NCBI GenBank assembly: GCA_003999685.1 | Contig: CP021224.1 | Span: 2,604,001-2,668,000 of the forward strand | Direction: 5' to 3' | Length of the DNA: 64,000 bases | Origin: Taiwanofungus camphoratus | Lineage: Eukaryota > Basidiomycota > Agaricomycetes > Polyporales > Taiwanofungaceae | Shown: positions 48,277 through 57,712 of the stretch, piece after piece | Position numbering within the stretch: position 1 is the stretch's first letter | How the letters are laid out: each line of letters starts with the position of its first letter | Notes under the pieces: generated by a model | What the model was told of the DNA's origin: nothing | Seen by the model: the letters and a program-made list of their open reading frames with translations, nothing else | The model's database searches: none | Position numbers and translations under genes: made by a program

Positions 48277-48847
48277 TGTTACAAGGTGGTAATGGTGCGA
48301 ACATACATTTTCATTTCTCTTCACTATACCAGACTAGTGGGTCGTGTACACTTACAATTATCACCATCATTCCTGACGGGCTGACCGTCACCCGCCTGGT
48401 TATGGACTGTTCCTCAAAAGGGGCCACTCGGGCCTCTGACTTATGGACGCTTAGGTGCTGGTACCCGTGGGAGTGAGGGCTGGCTTGCCCTAAACCCACC
48501 ATAGTACTTAAGGGGTTGGCTCACTGCGGAGCACCCCAATCTTGTCCTCCTTAGTTACACTGTGTACTTTGGTGCCGTTATTACCATTTGTACTTTACGA
48601 CTGGGCTTAGGCCCCTATACCTTTGTCTATTCAACAGGTCACCTTAGACTATCTATATCCTTATGACTACACTAGGACTTAGGCTATGACTTAGCCCGCA
48701 ACTCTCTCAAGACCGTTGGGCTAGCGGTTGAAGACTTAGACGTGTACTCATTGTCAGCCAGGCTGACTCCTCATTTACACTTCACGCCTGACTACTCAAC
48801 AACCCCCCATCACGGTAGTCGCCTACGGGCGTAGACTCCCCATAACA
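48277..48847 (+). repeat. 3' LTR of the Gypsy element
   Basis: 571 bp, same ends as the 5' LTR. The bases outside the two LTRs (AAATC on the left, GTGCA on the right) do not form a target-site duplication. Confidence 0.93.
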
Positions 48848-48850
48848 GTG

Positions 48851-49024
48851 CACGTCTTGCAAGCATCATTGAAGTACGGAATATTAGACGTAGCTGCCAT
48901 CTTTATCCTGAATTTGGCTCTGTCACACCGCGTGAATGGACAAGTAGTAATGTTCTCGATAAAAGCCCATCATTCTGGATCAACTCATTTGCTGATTGAC
49001 ACACATATATGACTGTTTTCTGAG
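48851..49024 (+). pseudogene. C-terminal fragment of a DNA-transposon protein (KDZ/Plavaka-like)
   Basis: Directly right of the Gypsy 3' LTR, the plus strand reads ARLASIIEVRNIRRSCHLYP, then EFGSVTPREWTSSNVLDKS and INSFADHTYM, with one TGA at FAD-stop. The words IRRSCHL, WTSSNVLD and NSFAD recall the C-terminus of transposases common in Agaricomycetes (KDZ or the CACTA-like Plavaka group). The strand is opposite to the KDZ-like tail left of the Gypsy, so the two are not halves of one simple target gene. Confidence 0.45.
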
Positions 49025-49577
49025 ACACTGGCGACATTACAGCAACTCTTGACATCACGCAACTGTACAGACATGTATTCTGATCAGAACCACAGCTATT
49101 GATCCTTGTCGATAAGCAGATAGACTGTCACACAACTCGGACTGCAGAGTTTCCTGTATATGTCTCTTTCAATAGTCCCCAATACGAATTTACAATGTCT
49201 GATTATTAGGAGAATTAGTTGATCACTATTTCATTTATATGCAATTATTGAAATACGATGAGACCTATCTGTACATTAGGTAAATGAGCACTGACTTAGT
49301 GCTAATTAGCGCGGGAGGTTTTTCCTGATGCAGCATCATTCACTAACGATTTGCACTGCTCGCTAGCGATACGGAATTTTGGCTACCCCCCGTCCCTCCC
49401 ATGTACTCATAGAAATAGCGATCTGTAGCAGCGATCTGACAAAATAATTAGCACGTTCGGTGGGCAGTAGCTGCCGAACGTGGCTGAGCCTGGCTACCCA
49501 ACGCGAGACCTCGGCGAGCGCAACCTTAGAAGCAAGAAATGGACTATGATGCTCCCAGGATCGACCAAGACTTTCCA
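49025..49577. other. Intergenic, no gene recognised
   Basis: AT-rich stretch with no open frame of note. Confidence 0.4.
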
Positions 49578-49593
49578 TGTCTTGTCCATACTT
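49578..49593. repeat. Target-site duplication of LINE copy 2, left
   Basis: TGTCTTGTCCATACTT, repeated exactly at 50524-50539. The last two T merge with the T-run. Confidence 0.88.
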
Positions 49594-50523
49594 TTTTTTT
49601 TTTTTTTTTTTTTTTTAAATTCACCGGGTTTATACTCCGTACACCGTGGTACATGTAGAGTTAGGGATAGTAAGTAGGCTCCGTGCCCCCATGAGCAGTG
49701 CACCGTTATCGATCAGTGCCCTCGTTACGTGGCGTGGGCAGGAAATCCACACGCTCGGAAGGGTTGCCCGGCTCGGTTGTCCGTACCGACAGCACCCGTA
49801 AGGGACTGAGTTTGCCCTACTGGTTTCGGGCCTCAGTCATCAAGTGGGCGGGAAGGGTCATCGCCGGCTCTCGGTGTCGCTATTCTCCCCGCCTCATGGG
49901 TGACCCAATTAGGGATGGTCACTGGCACTCAAATAAACTTCCCACGCGGATTCCTCCCGTGTTCCATGCGGCCCGTTGAAGGAGGCCCGCTTACCCAACG
50001 ACTGACTGAAGTTCCCCCCCTTCCCCTCCCAGCCTGGCTCAGAAATCCTCATACCGACAGGACCAGTATATCGGCCCACCCCTTCGACCCCAATCCCCTG
50101 GCAACTTGCCCTAACTCCCATAATGATGAACCACGCACGGAGGCCCTCTTTTCAGCACATCTTGCATGGATGTTGAGTGTTGTCAAGTAGTGATTGCTCC
50201 CCTCCCCTTCTACAAGCAACCGTGTTCATCAACAATTGGATAAGTTTGGGGCTGACCACATTTAAGGTCAAGAGGATTTGGAGGCTGTCGCTTCCGAGTG
50301 ACAGGTGGCAGATAAGGGAGAGAAGAATGTTGCCGTAGACAGTGTAGGACAGCGACAATTCTATGATTGAGTTAATCGATGCTCAGAAAGAGAATGTGGG
50401 GGTCAAGTTGGATGATCTTGACACGAGAATGAGTGGTATTAAGAGAGAGGGATGGTAGAGTAAAGCCTCGGTGAGCGACAAGCGCCCAAGGAGATGGTGG
50501 TGGTTCGAGGTCAAGAAGCGGCG
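49594..50523 (-). mobile_element. Short LINE copy 2 with both ends preserved
   Basis: The element is on the minus strand, with a run of about 25 T at 49592-49616 marking its 3' end. The next 300 bp match the 3' UTR and ORF end of LINE copy 1 with clear divergence (shared TTTATACTCCGTAC, GGTACATGTAGAGT and GGGCCTCAGTCATC-type words). The other end reads CAAGAAGCGGCG, the same 5' terminus as copy 1, next to similar GATGGTGGTGGT words. At 930 bp it therefore keeps both termini but lacks nearly all of the endonuclease-RT-RNase H region. Flanking 16-bp duplications are perfect, so it inserted recently, in this short form or as a related family. Confidence 0.8.
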
Positions 50524-50539
50524 TGTCTTGTCCATACTT
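50524..50539. repeat. Target-site duplication of LINE copy 2, right
   Basis: Exact repeat of 49578-49593, ending 67 bp before the FunK1 B start codon. Confidence 0.88.
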
Positions 50540-50544
50540 GTACC

Positions 50545-50556
50545 CTTATAGGAGGC
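50545..50556 (+). promoter_or_regulatory. TATA-like core promoter of FunK1 B
   Basis: CTTATAGGAGGC sits about 50 bp before the start codon. The intact copy C has GCTTATAAGAGGC in the same role (60933-60945). The shared TTATA(A)GAGGC word is the support. LINE copy 2 lies a few bases upstream. Confidence 0.4.
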
Positions 50557-50606
50557 GCTTCAACCACTATCCCCCCTCGATTGTATCTAACCGAAGCAAT
50601 GCCATC

Positions 50607-53314
50607 ATGAGTGGCGCCTCCAGTACTGGTACTGACTGTCGCTCGGAGACGAGCGACGATGTACCAGAACGTGAATGGAAATCTCTACCTACGCATATTG
50701 ATGACACAGACGAGAATATGGACGACAAAGACGAGCTCAAACCGCAACCAAGAAGGCGCCGGTCGATAGGTAAGACAAACAATTCCAACTGCATTTCTCG
50801 GGTATGTTCCTTGTGCTGATGACGCACCTCTGTAGAGCCACAAATGATGCAGATGAAATCGCACACTACTTATTACGCCGGAGATGGCGTTATGGACGCA
50901 AGCACCAGGCGGCATGCGCGCGAGCACGTTGGAAACAAGATCTATCGTGGGCTGCCCGTCCACGAGTTCGTTCGTGCAGTCTGGGATTTTGGCCCAGAGG
51001 ACATCCCAGATTTTGAACAGTATACACTGCCCATCGGACATTTAAACATGTATCTTCAGCGTCACGTCGGAACTGAGAAGAACAGTTCTCTACCGTTGGC
51101 GAAGATCTTGGAGCACCTATTGGCCCAAATCAACTCTGGTGAACGTCCGCAGGCACAACAGAGGCATATCACTCGTGTAGGCCAACGGCTTCAGCCTATG
51201 TTCCCGTTTCGTCTTCGGGAACGTAATGCGAAAGGATATTATACGGAGACGACGGCTCAGGCGGATTTAGCATGGGGCACTGCGAAAGACAACGGACGGC
51301 GACATTGGCAATGGTACCTCTCTTTTGTCGAGGTCCGGCAGAACAAGGGGGAGCCTATTGCGAGCGAGACAGACCTTCCTATTTCGAGGACAGCCATCAG
51401 AGAGGTGTGTACGTATGTAAATTGAGAGCAGTTCTCCTTATACATGATTGTACAGTTGGTTTCCGTGGCATCTGTGTCTGGTGGTAATGTGTCTGATGCT
51501 GCATCTGCAACGCTTGCGAACACTCCGATATGTTCTGGCAGAAAACGCAAAGAACCGGAAACTGGACGTGAAGTTGTTGATTCCCCGAGAAAGCGAGCTC
51601 GCACCACCAGTCCTACCGATTGTTCTGTTTTGAGGAACAATGAGATACAAGCAGCAAATTATATGATTGAAATGCTGTCTCACGGTGTACGCTCCTACGC
51701 GACAGGATGTACAATTAAGAACACAACTATGACGCTGTGGTACGGGGATCGGATGGGGATCGTTCAGTCGCAAGCCTTTGACTTTATACAACAGCCGGAT
51801 CTACTCCTCCTCTACCTCGCCGCCATGGACTCCGCGGATCATGCACGCATGGGCCTCTGCCCCTTCCTCAAGTTTCCGACGAGCGCATACGACACCTACG
51901 CTGATGTGAAGCTTGAGATTGACGACGACGTTGCCACGGACGTTGACGACAAACCGTTAGAGAAGTTGGTCTTTGAGATTGATATCAATCGAAGTGTCTA
52001 CGCGAGTGACGAAGCAGTTGGGCGAGGAACGACGATCGTGCCGATCAAGGCGACTGGGGTAGCCAAGGTTATGTTTGGTGAAGACGATCTGGTGGCGAAG
52101 ATGGCATGGCCTTCGAAGGATCGACAAGCGGAAGACAATTTTATCAAGAAAATCAGGCGGAATCTCAAGGTCCATGCACCGCGGTGGCTCGATCATGTAG
52201 TCGATCTAAAATGCTCGGTCACACGGAACATGAAGGAAATGAATTTGCCAAGAGTCTACATGACAAAAGTTCTGGACTACCGGGAGCAATTGTTTCGTAT
52301 GACGGTGATGAAGAAATACGAAGCCCTTGAACAAGTGAACAGTGTTGATGAATTCAAGAAGGTCTTTGTCGATGTTGTAAACGGTATGTTTTCCTTCACT
52401 GTATTATACTGGACTGTCACAAGTCAACATCTGGATTAGCGCATCACTGGGTATGGGAGACAGCGGAAATTTTGCATCGTGACATCAGTGCAGGCAACAT
52501 CATGTTCTACCGAAAGGATGGTGATGTTATGGGTGTCCTGTGTGACTGGGATCTCGCAATGGCCAAACTCCCAGAAAATGACTACATAGAAGAAGATAGG
52601 CAGTTAGATACCACTGACGAATCCGACACCATCTTCGGGTGTTCTGGAGTCGCTGATAACAGCGAAGTTGAAGGCCAATCTGAACAGCAGATCAAAGTGC
52701 CAGCTCACAATGCACCGCACATTCTCAAAAAAGAGGAGGGTGAAGACGGGCCAGCCCCCAGCGACAGCCAGGTCCATGCAACCCAGGAGAAATGCCGCAA
52801 ACGACCTCGGTATCCTACCGGCACAGGTCCTTTCATGGCGCTTGATCTACTGGTGAAGGGGAATGCACCTCTGCATCGCTATCGTCATGACCTTGAATCG
52901 TTTTTCTTCGTTCTAGCGTGGTTCTGTGCTGTATTCGATCCAGAGAAACACCAGTTTAGACGTCTCTCTGACTAGGAATCCCCCAACCTGTATGTGATCG
53001 GCCTAAATAAGTGGGCGTTCATTGGCAGACGGCAAGAGTGGCAGGACGTGTTCGCTTCTACGCATCCCGACTACGAACAGCTTACTCGCACATGGGTCCG
53101 CCCGCTGCGAAGGGCGTTTTTCGCCATTACCATTCTGACGGATCAAATAGAAGACCTTACAGCAGGTCTGGTGGCGGCAAGAGAGGATGGTGATCAGGAA
53201 GAGGCGACCTTGCTCAGAGCTCAGATAACTCGTATGAAGGCACAGAAGGATGAAATGATGACATACGAAATCTTCATGCAGCACCTTTCTATTCCGACAT
53301 CAGGTCCTCGATGA
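50607..53314 (+). pseudogene. FunK1-type kinase, copy B, one premature stop
   Basis: Exons: 50607-50769, 50836-51404, 51456-52383 and 52440-53314; all phases agree. Start MSGASSTGTD. Exon 2 holds VHEFVRAVWDFGPEDIP, LPLAKILEHLLAQI and LAWGTA, the conserved FunK1 N-terminal region. Exon 3 has a basic KRKEPETGRE...RKRARTT stretch (possible nuclear signal), GDRMGIVQSQAFDFI, and the N-lobe Lys in VAKMAWPSKD. Exon 4 has HRDISAGN, CDWDLAM, an acidic linker, GTGPFMALDLL and HRYRHDLESFFFVLAW. The full frame would be 844 residues, but TAG at 52973-52975 replaces a conserved Trp (RRLSD-stop-ESPNLY; copies A and C have TGG) and cuts it to 731. The catalytic core up to that point is intact, so a truncated active kinase cannot be excluded. 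Confidence 0.88.
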
Positions 53315-54578
53315 CGCTTTTTTCAACACACCCTCAGTCTTGATGATTCTGTATTTAACGTCCAGCGCGGCAATGGCTTAATTTACCTTGTATTTGTTGA
53401 GGGTACTCCTCATTGTTTCCTCCATTCGAGAAGGCATACGTTTCATTTTGGTTCCATGCGTCAGGATTATGATTTACGACGAACATGTCGTTTGTTGATA
53501 TTCCCACCTGGGTGGTAAGCCCTTTTCACTGAAAGCCATATGTAATGAAATGGATGATTGCCAGGCCTCAATGGCAGAGCTGTTGACTACATGTATGTAT
53601 ATGCAATGTGCACGGTCTTCAACACAACCTTTGTCATCACATGTATGGCATTCGTGTTCGTTTCGTGTCCTTTGCTCATATTTCCACTGCCCACCACAGG
53701 GTGACAGTTGAATGATGAAATAGTTCGATGCCGATAACCAAATTCCTGACATGATCTGGTCTGCCGGCGGGCCACCTGAACCTCACAATATACTTACACT
53801 GCCAGATACACGGCAGTTGCTGCCCATTGCCTTCCCTGTTAAGTCAACAAGCGTACTAAGAGTGAAAGCTTAAGGTGAGCCGTGTGCTCGGAGGCCACTG
53901 CGGACGCACGATCAAAGCAAGGTGTCAAAGTATGAACGCGAGCCCCAGGTTGCACCATCACAATGTTCGCAAGACCACGACGGTCATCGCGCGCATGATA
54001 AAGGAGAGACCACTCGTCGCATCAGTGCTGTCTACGCGCACGGACAGCACTAGCGCACTGTTAACGGGTGTTAATACCTGGGGCAAGGAGGTTCCCGATA
54101 GCATCACCGAGGCACTTGTCGCAGATAATGATTTAGAAACGGGAATCGTCATGTCCAACTTAGGTATGTAATACTATATTCAGAAGAGTCATTCCGGAGG
54201 GTCCGTTTAAACGTGCCACGACCCACCAGACTAAAATCCGTTGTTATAAACCCAAAACCTGTGGAGGACTTCCTGCCAAATTTTGCCAAGAGCGGCAGTC
54301 TCAAAACGTTTCTACCCCCGACACTGACTGACCATTGAGCAACTCACAATGGAGACTCAACCTGCGTGACAATGTATTTGATGACAAACGAATGCACGCA
54401 CTGGATTGGTGAAGCATCTTCTACAACGCGACAGGATGCCAGTACTCCGAAGAGGATACAAGCTATATCATTGCGAACAAGACTATACAGGCTTCAGGCT
54501 ATCAGCACAACGACCCCTTGCCTCATCAGACATGATGCGCGACTCAACCCAACTTGGGTGACCCACGACTGTCCCTGC
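53315..54578. other. Intergenic, no gene recognised
   Basis: Short frames only; no repeat or RNA gene recognised. Confidence 0.35.
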
Positions 54579-55811
54579 TCATTCGTACGTAGCGTGAGGT
54601 CCATCTTCTCCGCCTTCATCACGCCGCTGGCTTGCGTATGGACTATCAGCCCCGACCGCAGTATTGTAATCAGGCAGCGGTTCGGTCATTGAATGCGAAT
54701 GCGAAGTTTGAAGAGACCGTCCCTGGGCTTGCACCTGCTCCATCATCACCCGCAGCTCCCTCATCTGCGCCTGCAGCTCCCGGTTAGGCAGCGGGGAGGT
54801 CTGCGTTGCGTGTGCCGTAGTACGGTGGTGTTTGCGGGGGCCGCGCGTCCGTTGCGAAGCGCTGCCGCCGGACGTGGGCGGAATGATGCTGTTGTCGTAC
54901 TGTGGGCCGCCTGTGTTGAACGGGCGTATGTGGCTACCAGAGCAACGTCAGTAGGTGAAAGCGAGCAGAAGCAGAGCCGCCAATGCCAGAGTGCCTCCAA
55001 CGGCCCCTCCGATGACTGCGCCTATAGGTGTATGGCTGGAACTCCTGGGAGACACAGTGCCCGTTGATTCTGACGATGGGATTATTGTGATGTTTGGTGA
55101 GACAGTTGTTGAGATACCACTCGTCGGGGTCATCGTTGTGGCCACGTCTTCCTCTGGCGTTCTACAAATATCCTATTCACGCTGAGACGGAGAGGGCAGA
55201 TCAAGTGGCACATACGTGTAAATGGCATAGTCGAAGAGGTTCACCAGGAAAGATTGGATGGTGAGGTTATGCTGGATGCCAGGAAGAGGTGTAGCAAGGG
55301 ATTCGTTGACATAGACTGGAAAGTTGTACGCGTAATCGAATACTGAGCTATTATCTGGGTCGTGGACAAATTGGCCGGCCGGCTGGTTGTCCAAGGTGAA
55401 TATGAGTTGCATTCCAGTCTCGACCTCAGAATTGAATGGTGATGTCGTCGGGACTATGCAAAATATATAAATGGCAGTTCCTGAAGACACACCGTAGTTG
55501 AGCTTACAGATAGGGAGATGCACGGGGATAACGGGTCACTGACCACTGAAGAGTAAAGTTATGGTCGGAATCCCTGGGCGAAGAGTAGGAGCGTATGTCG
55601 AGTCGTGCCATGTGTGGTAGAATGCATTCAACGGATTAGGGTGAAGTGCGCAACCAGTGCAAATCTCACCCTGGTCCCAGTCGCTACTGGGAGTGTAGAT
55701 TGGTTGCTGACCAGTGATCTCGTCACCGTATGTGTCGTCGATGGTCACATTCCCTGCAGCTGCGCACAAAATAGAGAGTGTAGAGAAGAGGACGCACACA
55801 AGGAGAAACAT
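54579..55811 (-). pseudogene. Secreted, single-pass membrane protein of a basidiomycete family, with one in-frame TGA
   Basis: Exons: 55811-55544, 55480-55216 and from 55161 on. A signal peptide starts the protein (MFLLVCVLFSTLSILCAAAG), then NVTIDDTYGDEITG, a short Cys pair (CTGC), TWHDSTYAP and, across intron 1, LLFSG-TAIYIFCIV. This arrangement is common in Agaricomycete surface proteins whose function is unknown. N-glycosylation sites are frequent. After a Ser/Thr-rich stalk comes the membrane span IGAVIGGAVGGTLALAALLL. TGA at 54950-54948 follows AFTY. The same frame then continues open for about 120 codons with a basic and coiled cytosolic tail (ELQAQMRELRVMMEQVQAQG and PLPDYNTAV), as expected for the family. 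So it is either a point-mutated gene or one that ends just after the membrane span. Confidence 0.65.
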
Positions 55812-57712
55812 GCAGACGATGAAGGGTAAAGAGATGAGGCCAACGACAGCTATTCAGGTGCATGCGAGAATTGCAAGGACCACATTGCATACCACAACAT
55901 CTACAAGTGATCAACCTCCGTAGCAACCAGACTCCTGATACTTCCATATGATCTTTTTTGCAATAGAACCTTCTCAATCGAGACCAGGATCAATAACAAT
56001 TTCAAGGGGGGGGCCTTCGGACGTGAGAGAGTAATTCAAATTATGGCTGTTCACTGGCCAGGCGCATACGCATAAAAGGAAGATGCAGCCTACGCTGAGC
56101 GATTTCGGGAAGCTTTGTGGCCCACAGCCTGATCACGGATGGACAAGAGGACGTACCGCATAAATCAGGGCGGCAAAAAATGGACATATCGTCAGACACT
56201 CTGATTACACAGTCATTTGGCAATCCAATAACCAATCAAACGAACTTTTTTAAGACTGGAACGCGCCTGTCGAATCTGATGCGGGGGGACACACTGGGTT
56301 CTATCAAGTTTCAATACTGCCAGTGTAAAGTTTGGACGCATCAGGATCATGATGCAAGATACAGCAACTGCCAACTGTCGAGAGTCCAAGCTCAGAGAGG
56401 CAATTAGATATGACACTCTGTAAGAAAGGATAGTCAATTGCAGCCCCCAAACGGTGTTGCCGTGAGTACCTCACGGCAGACATGGGGCAATTGACGAAGG
56501 TCAGATAGTCTTAACATACTTACTTAAATGTGGCATATTGACCATATTTCAATCAATATTTTACGGCCTAACCGATTGGGCCATGTCTGTGCCTCAAACT
56601 TAATGGCTGCCGGCCATAACAGTCACGTTACCTATTTACAATGCCTCAGTGAACAGCGAATACAATATCAATGTGTTATGCTAAACATTCTGCCATTAAT
56701 TGATCTAGGTTAATTAACCCAGCCTCATTCACTGGCAGTGTCAAAATTAGAGATACATCTAGCAAGGGAAATAGTGGTGGATGGAACCGAGTAAATGAGC
56801 AGGTGGCAGTACAATTCAAGTTGGGCACTCAAATCAGCGAGCGCACATCCCACAAGCGGTACCAACATGCAGACACAATTGCTACCGAGCAGCTGACCAC
56901 GATCACTATTTTGCTCAGATAGCTAGCAAATACAGTTCGCTGTAGGTAGGGGGCTGGCCGACCAGGCTGCGCGAGTCCGCCTCCCCATACACTCGTAGCA
57001 TACAGTTCCATATAGCTGTGCGGAAGCGAGACACGGTGTGGAATAAGTCAGGGTACAATGATAAGGCTGAGACCTCAGAAAGAGTCAGCTGAGAGATGAA
57101 TAAGCGAAATTGGCAAGGACGACTGCCGTGTAAGTGCATGCTCCGTCGGTGGTCTGGGGACCAACGATACATGCTGTTGCGTGAGAGCCGGTCAGTGAGC
57201 TACGGACTAGTGCGAACAGAATCCAGGACTGAGGCTGTGATGGGACAGGGAGTGTACAGGTGCGAAAGAAAAGGTACGGCGGATGGTGCGTGTGTGGGTC
57301 GCAATGGCATCGGCTTGGCCAACGATGGGCGAGGATGGTTACCTTGCACACGAACATTGCTGCGTGTCTTTTTACAAGAAGTAGACTGTATAGGCACGAG
57401 ACTAGGGCACGGTATCCCAGCCGTACGGAAAGATGTCATTCCTACCGGATGGTAGATACACAGTAGAAACGACAGAATAGCCACCCGAAAATGTCGACAC
57501 ACTGCGGAACAGATTCAGTCGGGAACCACTCCAGTAAGGCGGTCTGCGGTGTGCCTGTCCGGGAACTTGTGGGATGCGGTCGCATTACGTTGTCAGTAAA
57601 GATCATGGAAGCATTATACGTCCTTGCGCGAAGTACAGAAGTGTGCAGATGCTTTTGAGGGGACGAGCGCAGGGTCCGCGCACAGGAAAAAGTCAAAGAT
57701 GATCCTGAAGCA
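55812..57712. other. Intergenic, no gene recognised
   Basis: Short frames on both strands without recognisable domains; AT-rich from 56.4 to 56.9 kb. Confidence 0.35.

Larger units (their letters stand above)
42276..48847 (+). mobile_element. Ty3/Gypsy LTR retrotransposon, chromovirus type, with both LTRs
   Basis: Total length is 6.57 kb with two 571-bp LTRs (TGTTA...TAACA). Parts in order: Gag zinc knuckle near 43.33 kb, aspartic protease near 43.88 kb, reverse transcriptase about 44.7-45.2 kb with [11 protein letters not shown], RNase H near 45.5 kb with EADASLVATGAV, integrase about 46.1-46.8 kb (zinc-binding part, then the DFITDLPESHGSDAIMVV core and SDRGPQFAA), and a chromodomain near 47.27 kb with KWQFLIKWVGWPNSANTW. 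Protease-RT-RNase H-integrase order with a terminal chromodomain defines a chromovirus. The copy is broken in a few places (about three or four). The LTRs differ at 14 of 571 positions by my count (about 2.5%), almost all transitions, so it is fairly young. Confidence 0.93.

Noticed and set aside
57096-57455. 119-codon plus-strand gene
   Set aside because: No domain, no splice-consistent continuation, composition of chance frames; nothing comparable near the other FunK1 copies.
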